Assembly: GCA_964432115.1 (NCBI GenBank)
Contig: CAYSMC010000007.1
Span: forward strand, 1-37,667
Direction of reading: 5' to 3'
DNA from: JAAZKO01 sp964432115
GTDB taxonomy: Bacteria > Patescibacteriota > Microgenomatia > UBA1400 > PJMF01
Length of the DNA stretch: 37,667 nt
Shown here: one piece after another, positions 14,167 through 22,494 of the stretch
Position numbering within the stretch: the first letter of the stretch is position 1
Layout: each line of letters opens with the position of its first letter
Program-made: the position numbers and the translations under genes
Notes under the pieces: generated by a model
The model's input: only the letters and a program-made list of their open reading frames with translations
What the model was told of the DNA's origin: nothing
Database searches by the model: none

Positions 14167-15969
14167 TTAGTCTTTTAATCCCAAAAACTGATACAAATCG
14201 CCATCACTAAAACCCCGCGCTCGATAATATTCTTTTGTACCAATCGCAGAGATTACAGCTAATTTTTTATAAGCTGCTTTTTGACTTATCTTTTTTGCCT
14301 CCATAATTAAATGACTACCAAGTCCTAAATGTTGAGCTCGACCCCGAGCTTCACTACCTAGCGCCAGAGCCTGACCGTAAACGTGAATTTCCCGAATCAT
14401 AGCACTATTTTTTAACTCCGAGTGCCAATGATTTTTTGCTGTGGGTAAACTCAGTCGCAAAAAAGCTAAAATTTTCTCTTCATCGCTTTCCACTACTACA
14501 GTGAATTGCAAAAAATATTCGCTGCTCACTGGTGTTTGGTATTTAATTTTGCTCAGTTTAATTTTTTGCTCATCAAAACTCTGGCGACGGATTTCTCGAG
14601 AGCGAATTTCTTGAATTTCAACCCCTTCTTTTTTGACTTGTGCTTCAGCAATCTGGCGAAAATTGCTTTTAATATTGCCTGTTACAATATCTTGGGCAGG
14701 AATATCTCTTAACATCCGGGTAATTCGACAATAAGCGGGCGTATTTTTTAAAGTAAAAGTGGTGATAGCCAACATCTCTTCATAATCATAGGGTTGCCAT
14801 TTGCCTTCTTGGTAATATTTCATTAGTGGGGCACTAGCAATCAGAGAACAAGGATAAATTTTTAACTCATCTGGGCGAAAATCTTTGTTTGTAAAAAGTT
14901 TTAAAAAATCTTTTTGATCTTGCTTAACCGTTCTGCCATATAAATTAGCCATCCAGTGGACGTGAATTTTGAAACCCAGCTGACGTAAAATAGAAAAAGC
15001 CTGTTTTGTTTCGGCTACTCCATGACCCCGACGGTTTAATTTTAAAATTTTATCATCGAGAGCTTGTACACCCAACTGAATTTTGGTTGCTCCTAATCGA
15101 CGCAAATCAAGCGCACTTTGTTGAGTAATTTCATCCGGTCGAGTTTCTAAGACCAAACCGACACACCGAGATCTAGCTGTTTCATTTTTTTCTTGAGCGT
15201 TCAATAATTTTAACCAAGTAGCTCTCTGCCAGTCACTAATACCAGCTTTTTTTTCTGGTTCTAAATAATGTTTAGTAATTAATTGATTATATTTTTCCCT
15301 GACCAATTGTTCATCTAAATCTAACTTTTCTAACAAAGCTAAATTTTGCTTGGCATCACTGCTCATATAGGGCAAAGCTAATTTTTTAATAGCTATTTCA
15401 TATCGGCGACGAATTATTACTGATCGATCTTGCTGGCCAAAATCGTTCATTGCTTTAAAACATTGCTCAATAAACCATAGGCGATATGTTTCTGGATAAT
15501 TGGTCCAAGTCCCACCCAAAACAATTAATTCTACTTTGTCGGTACGATGACCCATATCGGCCAAAGCCGTTAAGCGACTTATCACTTGCAAATATGGATC
15601 GAAAAAATTTTTTTCTGCTCGCTGCGCTCCCGGTTCCTCAGCTAAATAACTTTTAGGCATGCGCAAGTCGTTTGGACAAAACAAACAATTGCCTGGACAA
15701 GGGTAGGGCTTAGTCAAAACTGTGACTGGAGCCACACCAGAGACACTGCGGGTTGGTTTTAATCTTAACTGTTGCACCAATTTGCCATATGGTTTATTAG
15801 GGTAAAGTTGGCGATAAGCATTAATAATTTCGGTTTTACTAAAAAAACCACCAGCTGTTTTTGGATATTTTTTGATCAAAGTTAATGTTTTGGGCCAAGA
15901 TAAATTTAAATTAGTTTCTAGGCACTGCACTAATTTAAATATAATCTCTTGATCTTCATTTTTAGACAT
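14167..15969 (-). CDS. elp3: Elp3-family tRNA uridine(34) acetyltransferase/radical SAM enzyme
   Basis: The 600-residue protein matches Elp3 throughout. RSVSGVAPVTVLTKPYPCPG leads into the radical-SAM cysteines C91, C95 and C98 (CPGNCLFC). Then come a GAQRA-FDPYLQV segment, GHRTDKVELIVLGGTW, and LETRPDEIT. The C-terminal GNAT acetyltransferase domain (~520-600) has QHLGLGSHL and ISAIGTKEYYRARGF. In eukaryotes, archaea and a few bacteria Elp3 adds a carboxymethyl-type group to U34 of tRNA from acetyl-CoA; no Elp1/Elp2 partners are seen here. A TATAAT box (15978-15983, minus strand) lies 9 bases before the ATG. It is divergent from a Trm9-like methyltransferase 51 bases away, the expected next enzyme of the pathway. 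Confidence 0.95.
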   Translation of the reverse strand: MSKNEDQEIIFKLVQCLETNLNLSWPKTLTLIKKYPKTAGGFFSKTEIINAYRQLYPNKPYGKLVQQLRLKPTRSVSGVAPVTVLTKPYPCPGNCLFCPNDLRMPKSYLAEEPGAQRAEKNFFDPYLQVISRLTALADMGHRTDKVELIVLGGTWTNYPETYRLWFIEQCFKAMNDFGQQDRSVIIRRRYEIAIKKLALPYMSSDAKQNLALLEKLDLDEQLVREKYNQLITKHYLEPEKKAGISDWQRATWLKLLNAQEKNETARSRCVGLVLETRPDEITQQSALDLRRLGATKIQLGVQALDDKILKLNRRGHGVAETKQAFSILRQLGFKIHVHWMANLYGRTVKQDQKDFLKLFTNKDFRPDELKIYPCSLIASAPLMKYYQEGKWQPYDYEEMLAITTFTLKNTPAYCRITRMLRDIPAQDIVTGNIKSNFRQIAEAQVKKEGVEIQEIRSREIRRQSFDEQKIKLSKIKYQTPVSSEYFLQFTVVVESDEEKILAFLRLSLPTAKNHWHSELKNSAMIREIHVYGQALALGSEARGRAQHLGLGSHLIMEAKKISQKAAYKKLAVISAIGTKEYYRARGFSDGDLYQFLGLKD

Positions 15970-15977
15970 CGAACTTT

Positions 15978-16012
15978 ATTATACCCTGCAATTAGCTTTT
16001 ATTTGCTAAAAT
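15978..16012. promoter_or_regulatory. Divergent leaderless promoters for elp3 and the Trm9-like gene
   Basis: The 51-base gap holds two back-to-back -10 boxes. TATAAT on the minus strand (15978-15983) is 9 bases before the elp3 ATG. An extended TGCTAAAAT on the plus strand (16004-16012) is 9 bases before the GTG at 16021. Sharing this small region suggests co-regulation. Confidence 0.68.
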
Positions 16013-16020
16013 AAGCTAGA

Positions 16021-16839
16021 GTGCAAAAAAAAATTGTCGCCAAACTCAACCAACTTAATAAAAACTTTTATCAAAACGTGGCTGATGATTTTAGTGACAG
16101 TCGTCAATATTTCTGGCAAGGCTGGCAAAAAATTCCCTATTTTTTAAAAAAAAATATTAAAAGTTCAAAAAAAATTCAGATTTTAGATATCGCTTGTGGC
16201 AACGCTCGCTTTGCCCAGTTTCTTAAAGAACAAAATCTTAATTTTCACTATCTTGGTTTAGATAATTCTGTAAAATTACTAAAAATTGCTCAAGAAAAAA
16301 TCGATAGCGGAAAAATTAATGGGCAAGTTATCAATTTTGATTTAATTGCCAATTATTTAAAAAATAAAAAAATTAATTGGCCAGTTGATCAAAAATTTGA
16401 TTTGATAGTGGCCTTTGGCTTAAGCCATCACTTACCGAGTTTTGAATTACGTTTAGAATTTTTTCAATCACTAAATAATTTATTAGCAGATGATGGCTTA
16501 TTAATAATCAGTAATTGGCAATTTGCCAATGATCAGCGTTTTCAAAAAAATATTTTAAATTGGCAAAAAATTAAAAAAAATTCAAAAATAAATATTTTTC
16601 AAAAAATAAAGTTAAAAAAACTATTAAAAAATCTTGAAAATAATGATTATTTATTAGATTGGCGAAAAAAAGAAAAAACTTCTACAAAAAAAGAATTAAT
16701 TCGTTATTGTCATTATCTTGACAATCAAACTAGCAACAATTTGTTTAAAAAAGCTGGCTTTCAAATATTAGATCAATTCTTAGCAGATGGTAAATCTCAG
16801 CAGCTCAATAACTATTTTGTTTTGAAAAAAGCTAATTAA
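16021..16839 (+). CDS. Trm9/ALKBH8-like tRNA wobble-uridine methyltransferase (candidate)
   Basis: This 272-residue class I SAM methyltransferase has motif I ILDIACGNARF at 54-64, the acidic LGLDNS at 78-83 and LSHHLPS at 134-140. Beyond the generic fold, three segments recall eukaryotic Trm9/ALKBH8. An N-terminal FYQNVADDFSDSRQYFWQGW aligns with the Trm9 VYxxIAxHFSxTRxxxWP pattern. LSHHLPSFELRLEF aligns with IHHxxTxxRR. The C-terminal RYCHYL, KKAGF and NNYFVLKK align with RYYH, G and NWYxIxxK. Trm9 methylates cm5U34 to mcm5U34, downstream of Elp3, and this gene is divergent from elp3 across a shared promoter. The match is from memory of the family, and a generic methyltransferase is the alternative. 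No Trm112 partner is in the window. It is very lysine-rich. Confidence 0.72.
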   Translation: MQKKIVAKLNQLNKNFYQNVADDFSDSRQYFWQGWQKIPYFLKKNIKSSKKIQILDIACGNARFAQFLKEQNLNFHYLGLDNSVKLLKIAQEKIDSGKINGQVINFDLIANYLKNKKINWPVDQKFDLIVAFGLSHHLPSFELRLEFFQSLNNLLADDGLLIISNWQFANDQRFQKNILNWQKIKKNSKINIFQKIKLKKLLKNLENNDYLLDWRKKEKTSTKKELIRYCHYLDNQTSNNLFKKAGFQILDQFLADGKSQQLNNYFVLKKAN

Positions 16840-16873
16840 ACAATTATAATAACAGGCTGTTACTTCTTAACAT

Positions 16874-16944
16874 TGCCCGATCGTCTAATGGCAGGACAGA
16901 GGCCTTTGAAGCCTTTAATCATGGTTCGAATCCATGTCGGGCAT
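16874..16944 (+). tRNA. tRNA-Gln (anticodon UUG)
   Basis: The acceptor begins with T (TGCCCGA pairing TCGGGCA), as in other bacterial tRNA-Gln, and discriminator T follows. The stem GAGGC/GCCTT holds the loop CTTTGAA with anticodon UUG. The T-arm is CATGG-TTCGAAT-CCATG. A TATAAT at 16845-16850 is its likely promoter. Yeast tRNA-Gln(UUG) is a substrate of the Elongator/Trm9 pathway, and here the gene directly follows the Trm9-like gene. Confidence 0.93.
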
Positions 16945-17028
16945 ATTTTGTAGAAATGTGCTTAAATGTTTACTATTATAACCATAATTAAATTTGATTA
17001 GATTCTGTGCAAATGATTTAATGACTTT

Positions 17029-17757
17029 ATGAAAAAGAGATTTTTATTCTTAGTTTTTGTTATTTTAGTTGTTTTGGCTACTTTCACTCTTTACAATGAC
17101 ACTTTACCACAAATTCCTAAGGATAATTCTTATTTTCAACAAAACTCTATAAGTACAAGTTATGAAACGATTGATTATCTTATAGAAATATCTTTAGGTA
17201 CCGAGTTTGGACAAAATCAAAATAGAAATCAACCAACATTGATTAAATGGGTAAAGCCAGAAGTCACAATAAAACTACATGGTGATTTTAATCAAGCATT
17301 AAATGATTGTCTAGATCAGGTTATTTCTGATTTTAATAATCTCAGTCAGACAACTAAATTAAGCCTTAATGCTGAACAAGGGGACATTGATCTTTACCTT
17401 ATACCAAAGGAGCAATTTTCTACGATAGAATCAAACTATGTCGCAGATAATGAAGGATTTTTTTGGTTTAATTGGAATGAAGATAACGTCCTAACTAAAG
17501 CAACAATACTTATTAACAGCAACGATTCTTCTCGAGACAAAGAAAGATGTCATCTTATCCGAGAAGAATTAACTCAGAGCATGGGTTTAGCTCAAGATTC
17601 ATATAAATACGAAGATAGTATTTTTTATGCTCCATGGACAACCACATTAACTTATGCTGATATTGATAAAAAGATTATTCAATTACTATATAGCTCAGGA
17701 CTTAAACCCAAAATGACTGAACAAGAAATTAGGGACTATTTTATGGTTAAAGAATAA
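17029..17757 (+). CDS. Exported DUF2927-like protein
   Basis: The 242-residue protein begins with a membrane anchor or signal peptide (KKRFLFLVFVILVVLATFTL). Its C-terminal half carries HLIREELTQSMGLAQDS, followed by SIFY, TYADIDKKIIQLLY, and LKPKMTEQEIRDYF. This order matches DUF2927 (EEltQxLGLxnDS, SIF, D..LLRiLYdp, GM...E), which resembles metallopeptidases through its HxxxE motif. Enzyme activity is not established. An extended -10 TGATTTAAT at 17014-17022 is 7 bases before the ATG, so the message is likely leaderless. It stands alone between tRNA-Gln and two genes on the other strand. Confidence 0.72.
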   Translation: MKKRFLFLVFVILVVLATFTLYNDTLPQIPKDNSYFQQNSISTSYETIDYLIEISLGTEFGQNQNRNQPTLIKWVKPEVTIKLHGDFNQALNDCLDQVISDFNNLSQTTKLSLNAEQGDIDLYLIPKEQFSTIESNYVADNEGFFWFNWNEDNVLTKATILINSNDSSRDKERCHLIREELTQSMGLAQDSYKYEDSIFYAPWTTTLTYADIDKKIIQLLYSSGLKPKMTEQEIRDYFMVKE

Positions 17758-17837
17758 TTTAAATTTGAGGTGTGCTTATTACTATTAGATTCACAATCTT
17801 CATTCAAACTGAAACTCATAAAAAAAATTCTTACATA

Positions 17838-17876
17838 GTCCACTAGTGCCATCAACCCTTAGAGGTTCACTTGGAC
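17838..17876 (-). terminator. Structured inverted repeat, probable minus-strand terminator
   Basis: GTCCA at 17838-17842 pairs with TGGAC at 17872-17876, and AGTG (17845-17848) pairs with CACT (17868-17871). An inner AACC/GGTT hairpin lies inside. On the minus strand it follows the gene ending at 17898 and is followed, after nine bases, by a run of T, consistent with termination. The inner second hairpin is more than a simple terminator needs. Confidence 0.5.
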
Positions 17877-17897
17877 GCTAGAACTAAAAAATTTTAG

Positions 17898-18625
17898 CTA
17901 TTGTCTAATTTCCTGACAATATTTTGAAAGCCAATTATTAATATAATTTGGCTGAGATAATCTTGCTGTTGCTTGGTTGCGCATTTTATTTAAATCACTT
18001 TCTGGTGGAAAATAATCATTTAATAAATCCAAAAGCTGATCTGGATATAATGCTCCTATACTCAATAATTTGATGAAAGATCTTACAATTTCGTTATTTA
18101 AAACCTTAGGAACCTTATCTTTTTCATCAGGATCATAAATCAACTCATCTGCTAAGCCTCTTTGATCTGACATATCTAAAGAAGTAGTGATTGTATGAAT
18201 TTGCACACCATACTTTTCCATCAATTGATTAATTAAATTCCTGTTTTTGTCAATGGAACTCCCTTGGTCTATCATCATTATTACGTTAACATTGGCAGAT
18301 CCAGGATTTTCGATTTTAGTTTTTATTAAAGGTAAAATATTTCCTAAAAAAACAATCACAGAATTTCCACTTTTAGCTTCCTCAACAAAAGTAATATTTT
18401 TTCCTATGTTTTTTTCATCAGCTAAGACTTGTTCAGTAATTTTTACTTTTTCTTCAATATCTGGATTCCTCATCGAATCTTTTAAAATATCTCTTTGCGT
18501 TCCTATAGGCAAATAGATTCTGAAGCAGATTTTGGAGAAATATTATTTATAAACTGTAAAATTGATTCATCTTGACGTTGTTTATATTTTTCAACCCATT
18601 TTTTTTCATGATTAAAAATACTCAT
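17898..18625 (-). pseudogene. Unrecognised protein gene broken by a frameshift
   Basis: A leaderless promoter TGATAAAAT (18632-18640, minus strand) is 7 bases before ATG 18625. That frame (MSIFNHEKKWVEKYKQ...SASESICL) ends after 40 residues at TAG 18503-18505. A second frame, open from about 18512, continues for 204 residues (LPIGTQRDILKDSMRNPD...). Joining them needs a one-base shift near 18510 and gives about 240 residues. The central part VNVIMMIDQGSS and NQLMEKYGVQIHTITT suggests an alpha/beta fold, but I do not recognise a family. This could be a true pseudogene, a sequencing or assembly indel, or, less likely, a programmed frameshift; no classical slippery heptamer is visible. Confidence 0.7.
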
Positions 18626-18656
18626 TGTGATATTTTATCAAAAATAATAAGTCATT

Positions 18657-19202
18657 TTAATAGATGAACTCGTAAAAATTACTTGGTAATGGATATAAGG
18701 GCAAACTGCGATTATTCAGAATAATTTTAGACATTTCTCTAAAGGCATATTCTTCAGACGAATCAGATCCATCATATTTTCCAGTATAACTAAGTTCAGC
18801 GTTCAAGGTTTCTTTGACATGTTTATGAAAATAAGCATGAGCTCGCTCTTCTATACCTGTAAAAATAGCCATTGCATCCGGCGTAGTACAAACGCCTAGT
18901 CTAATTAAATGAGCATTGGTTCTTCTACATCCATTAAGAGTTTGTTTGTATTTTTTTATGTGGGCAACTAGATCTGTTATTAGTTGAAAAGAAACTATGA
19001 CACAATCTTTTTCCTCAACATAGCAAATAACGTTATTTTCTCCATTATATGATGGACATAAATGAAGGGGAGTAACGGGATCGGCATTACCCACGTGTCT
19101 ATCAAAAATACTTTGTCCAAATCTAAAAGGTTTTAACCATAAGAGAAACTCTTCTTCTGTGAGTTTAAACTCACTTTCTCTATTGGACTCTGGGTTTTTC
19201 AT
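18657..19202 (-). CDS. Unrecognised cytoplasmic protein
   Basis: The 181-residue protein has no signal peptide or membrane helix. Features visible are an ERAHAYFHKHVKETLN stretch at about 118-133 with closely spaced histidines that could bind metal, and a SSEEYAFREMSKII helix. Its promoter is an extended -10 TGATATAAT (19209-19217, minus strand) exactly 7 bases before the ATG, so it is expected to be leaderless. It lies upstream of the frameshifted gene on the same strand, and each has its own promoter. I do not recognise the family and propose no function. Confidence 0.65.
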   Translation of the reverse strand: MKNPESNRESEFKLTEEEFLLWLKPFRFGQSIFDRHVGNADPVTPLHLCPSYNGENNVICYVEEKDCVIVSFQLITDLVAHIKKYKQTLNGCRRTNAHLIRLGVCTTPDAMAIFTGIEERAHAYFHKHVKETLNAELSYTGKYDGSDSSEEYAFREMSKIILNNRSLPLYPLPSNFYEFIY

Positions 19203-19403
19203 TGGAGCATTATATCAAAAAACAAATTTTTCGTTACAAGAAATTATGATATACTTGTATATATTAAAATTTAGTCAGGCAAGATTCTATGGCAAAAGAG
19301 AATTTAACAACCAGTCTGTTCCAGAAGCTAGCATTCAACAAAAAGAATAATTATTAATATTGTATAAGCTGTCAAAAAGCTATTTCTGTTGTAACATTAT
19401 CTT

Positions 19404-21044
19404 GTGTTGATTAAATTATTCAAAAAAATTCAAAAACAAAAATATTATCACTCATTGGTTCTAATTATTATCTTTTCATTGGCTGCGTACTTGCGCTTTA
19501 CTCATCTCAATTGGGATCAGGGACTCGCGCTTCATCCCGACGAGCGCAATATTGCTGCCGCTGTTACTCGATTAAATTGGCCAACAACTACTGATCCAGA
19601 ATTTTATGTTTACAATGGTTTGCCACTTTTTTTGGCAGATATTAGTTCACAAATCATTAGTTGTTTAACCAATAATATCCGCTGGCAAACAGATTATGGA
19701 AAAATTAATCTAATTACTCGATCATACTCGGCATTATTTTCTTTGTTAAGTGTTTTATTTTTTTACTTAATTGCTCAAAAAATCTTTAAGAAAAAAATCA
19801 GCCTCCTACTCACTTTTCTAGCCAGCACTACTGTAGCTTTGATTCAACATGCCCACTTTGGTGTCACTGAAAGCTTGTTACTACTAGAGTTGTTAATTTT
19901 ATCTTGGCTATCAATCAGATTAATTAAAGAAAAAAGTCAATGGTTGCTACTGGCGATGGCGATAATTCTAGGAAATAGTTTAGCCACCAAAAGCTCTGCA
20001 TTAGCTTTTGCCATTATCCCCATTGTTGTTATTTTGATGATTTATCCATTAAGCTTAAAAACTATTTTTAAGTTAATCATTTTTTTTAGTATTACCACCC
20101 TCGTCTTTTATATCCTGTCACCTCATACTTTTTACCATTTTCAACAGTTTTTGCTAACTATGCGCTATGAACAAGCCATTGCCAGTGGTCAACAACAAAT
20201 TTTTTATACTATGCAATTTATTGATACCAAACCTTATTTGTTCCAGATTAAAACACTTGTTTGGCAAAGTTCGTTGCCATTATTATTAACTGCTGGCTGG
20301 GGTTTTTGCCTATTTTTAAAAAATAGACAAAAATATCGAGTTCTTTGGCCATTTATGCTGTTTTCTGTTTTATACTTTCTCTACGTTGGCACTTGGCATG
20401 CTAAATTTAATCGTTATTTAATTCCCGTTATTCCAGCTTTAATTTTATTAACTGGTCTCACTCTTGATCAATTTAAAAATCACAGATTAAAAAAGATCTT
20501 GATTGTTATATTGTTGCTGACTCATGCTTTGTGGGCTTGGGCTTTTATGCACATTTATCAAACAGAACACATTAGGATTACCGCTTCACGCTGGATTGAA
20601 AATAATGTCAGTGAACAGAGTGTCATTCTTCATGAAGAGAGGGATGAGCGTTTACCAGTAATTCTTAACAAGACCATAAATTATCAATATTTACTCTTAG
20701 AGCTTTATCAGGTTGATAATTTAGAAAAAATTTATAAATTAAGTGAACAATTAAGCAAAGGAGATTATTTAATTATCGCCAGTCAACGACTTTATCATCC
20801 TATTTCCAAAAGTAATAAACATCCATACACCAATAATTATTATCAATTATTATTTGCAGAACAGCTTGGTTACCAAAAAATTGTTGAATTTAGTTCTGAT
20901 CCCAATTTATTTGGTATCAAGATTAAAGATGATGGAGTAGAGGAAACCTTTAAAGTATTTGACCACCCCACAATTTATATTTTCAAAAATATTGATCGTT
21001 TAGCTAAAGAGGCATTATATAAAAAAATTATGCAAAACAATTAG
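19404..21044 (+). CDS. GT-C (PMT/ArnT-like) membrane glycosyltransferase
   Basis: The 546-residue protein has many hydrophobic helices. An N-terminal loop RFTHLNWDQG-LALHPDERN carries the acidic pair D46-E47, the usual catalytic site of dolichol/undecaprenyl-phosphate-sugar-dependent GT39/GT83 enzymes. It likely transfers sugars from a lipid-phosphate donor on the outer face of the membrane to a glycan, lipid or protein. The soluble C-terminus ends VFDHPTIYIFKNID, a tail shared with its paralogue at 31191. The start is a GTG near a weak TAACAT box (19392-19397). It converges with the MFS gene, overlapping by four bases. The acceptor is unknown. Confidence 0.82.
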   Translation: MLIKLFKKIQKQKYYHSLVLIIIFSLAAYLRFTHLNWDQGLALHPDERNIAAAVTRLNWPTTTDPEFYVYNGLPLFLADISSQIISCLTNNIRWQTDYGKINLITRSYSALFSLLSVLFFYLIAQKIFKKKISLLLTFLASTTVALIQHAHFGVTESLLLLELLILSWLSIRLIKEKSQWLLLAMAIILGNSLATKSSALAFAIIPIVVILMIYPLSLKTIFKLIIFFSITTLVFYILSPHTFYHFQQFLLTMRYEQAIASGQQQIFYTMQFIDTKPYLFQIKTLVWQSSLPLLLTAGWGFCLFLKNRQKYRVLWPFMLFSVLYFLYVGTWHAKFNRYLIPVIPALILLTGLTLDQFKNHRLKKILIVILLLTHALWAWAFMHIYQTEHIRITASRWIENNVSEQSVILHEERDERLPVILNKTINYQYLLLELYQVDNLEKIYKLSEQLSKGDYLIIASQRLYHPISKSNKHPYTNNYYQLLFAEQLGYQKIVEFSSDPNLFGIKIKDDGVEETFKVFDHPTIYIFKNIDRLAKEALYKKIMQNN

Positions 21045-22252
21045 CGTTTGTTGGTTTTTTGATGATAATTCTTTACCACATTTAATCGACTAATAAACAC
21101 CCCAATTAAAATTAGTAAAATAATTTCAAAATAAATTAAATACTCATAATAAAAATTGGATAAAATAAAACCACCAATAATTGGCCCAATAATTTGTGCA
21201 ATACTGCCTAGTGAACTAGCAACACCCAGTACCGCGCCCTGTTCCTTGTCTGAAGCTTTTCTAGAAATATTACCCATCATAATTGGTCTAAACAGCCCCC
21301 AACCCATGGCTAAAAACATTAATGGTAAAAAAAATAATTCTTTTCGTTGAATAATTGCCAAAATTAAAAAAGAAAATAATAAAGAAGAAAAAGAAAAGTA
21401 CAATAGTTTTTTTTCACCAAATTTGTTGATTAATGCTTTTAAGATCCCACTCTGCATAATGATGGTGATTAAACCAATGCCAGTTAGTAACAAACCCATA
21501 TCTTGGGCGTTCAAGGCAAACTTCTGGTTACCATAAATGGCCAGATTACTAGTCATAATCACTTGAGTAGATAAAAACAAAAACATAATTAAAAACAAAT
21601 CGCGTAATTTAGCTCTATTAAAAAATTCTGCAAAACCTTTTAATTCAAACATTTCCCAAGAAATTTTAAAACGAGGTTTATTTGCAGCTTTAGTTTTAAC
21701 GGTTTCTTTTAATAATAAAATTGTCATAAAAATAGTTAAGACAGATAAAAAGGTAGCTAAAAAAGCAGGTATGGCGTAAGAAAAACGCTCAGCTAAAAAA
21801 CCTCCTAAAGCTGGACCAACCAAAAAGCCAAAACCAAAAGCCATGCCACTTAAACCCATGGCGGCTGATCTATTTTTTTTAGTGGAAATATCAGTTAAAT
21901 AAGCTTGAGCAATAACAAAATTACTACCAAATAAACCATCTACTAAGCGAGAGACAACTAACCACCAGACTGAATCAGCTAACGCAAAAATTAAAAAGCT
22001 TAAGGCGGTCATTACTTGTGAAAAAATCAATAATGGTTTTCTACCATATACATCTGATAATCTACCCATAATCGGCGACATAAAAAACTGGAAAAAAGAA
22101 AAAACAGCCAATATAAAGGAAATTTGTAAGGGACTGGCTCCTAATTCTTTAGCATAAAAGGGTAAGAAAGGTAAAATTAAAGAAAAACCCAAAACCTCAG
22201 TCACTTGGATCAGAAACAAAGTCAGATAGTCTTTTCTCCAAAAAAACTTCAT
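21041..22252 (-). CDS. MFS transporter, TetA/drug-efflux-like
   Basis: The 403-residue protein with about twelve predicted membrane helices has the MFS motif A GRLSDVYGRKPLL at about 62-74, and a second-half motif FGEKKLL. The family pattern (FILAVFSFFQFFMSPIMG, then GLFGSNFVIAQAYLTDIS and GFGFLVGPALGGFL) is that of proton-coupled drug or metabolite exporters such as TetA. The substrate cannot be told. The upstream gap holds three TTGATATA repeats (minus strand), possibly a regulatory site, and TGTTAGAAT on the minus strand is a possible -10 box about 50 bases before the start. It converges with the GT-C gene. Confidence 0.87.
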   Translation of the reverse strand: MKFFWRKDYLTLFLIQVTEVLGFSLILPFLPFYAKELGASPLQISFILAVFSFFQFFMSPIMGRLSDVYGRKPLLIFSQVMTALSFLIFALADSVWWLVVSRLVDGLFGSNFVIAQAYLTDISTKKNRSAAMGLSGMAFGFGFLVGPALGGFLAERFSYAIPAFLATFLSVLTIFMTILLLKETVKTKAANKPRFKISWEMFELKGFAEFFNRAKLRDLFLIMFLFLSTQVIMTSNLAIYGNQKFALNAQDMGLLLTGIGLITIIMQSGILKALINKFGEKKLLYFSFSSLLFSFLILAIIQRKELFFLPLMFLAMGWGLFRPIMMGNISRKASDKEQGAVLGVASSLGSIAQIIGPIIGGFILSNFYYEYLIYFEIILLILIGVFISRLNVVKNYHQKTNKR

Positions 22253-22340
22253 TTTATTCTTTCAATTTTTTAGATATCAATTAAAAATTGCCGAAGAGAT
22301 AATTCTAACAAAAAAAAGAATATTTAGCCAAGCCGATTTA

Positions 22341-22437
22341 TATATCAAAATATATCAATATGTATATAAAATATACAAGATATATCAATTAAAAAGCCCG
22401 TTATCAGCAATTAGCAGAGATCTGGTTTGACTGCTAA
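22341..22437. promoter_or_regulatory. TATATCAA repeats and inverted repeat between divergent genes
   Basis: TATATCAA occurs at 22341-22348, 22351-22358 and 22381-22388 (TTGATATA on the MFS strand). An inverted repeat TTAGCAG/CTGCTAA (22411-22417, 22431-22437) follows. They lie in the 242-base gap between the divergent MFS and cyclophilin genes, upstream of the cyclophilin -10 box TGATATACT at 22465-22473. They may be operator sites, but AT-richness makes chance repeats possible. Confidence 0.35.
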
Positions 22438-22494
22438 GATTTTACTCAAAAATATCAGACAATATGATATACTAGTAAACTCTAATTATTAATT

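Noticed and set aside
19289..19357. 22-residue frame MAKENLTTSLFQKLAFNKKNNY after a TGATATACT box
   Set aside because: It is too short, with no ribosome binding site or conservation evidence; the gap 19203-19403 otherwise holds only the promoter boxes of its neighbours.
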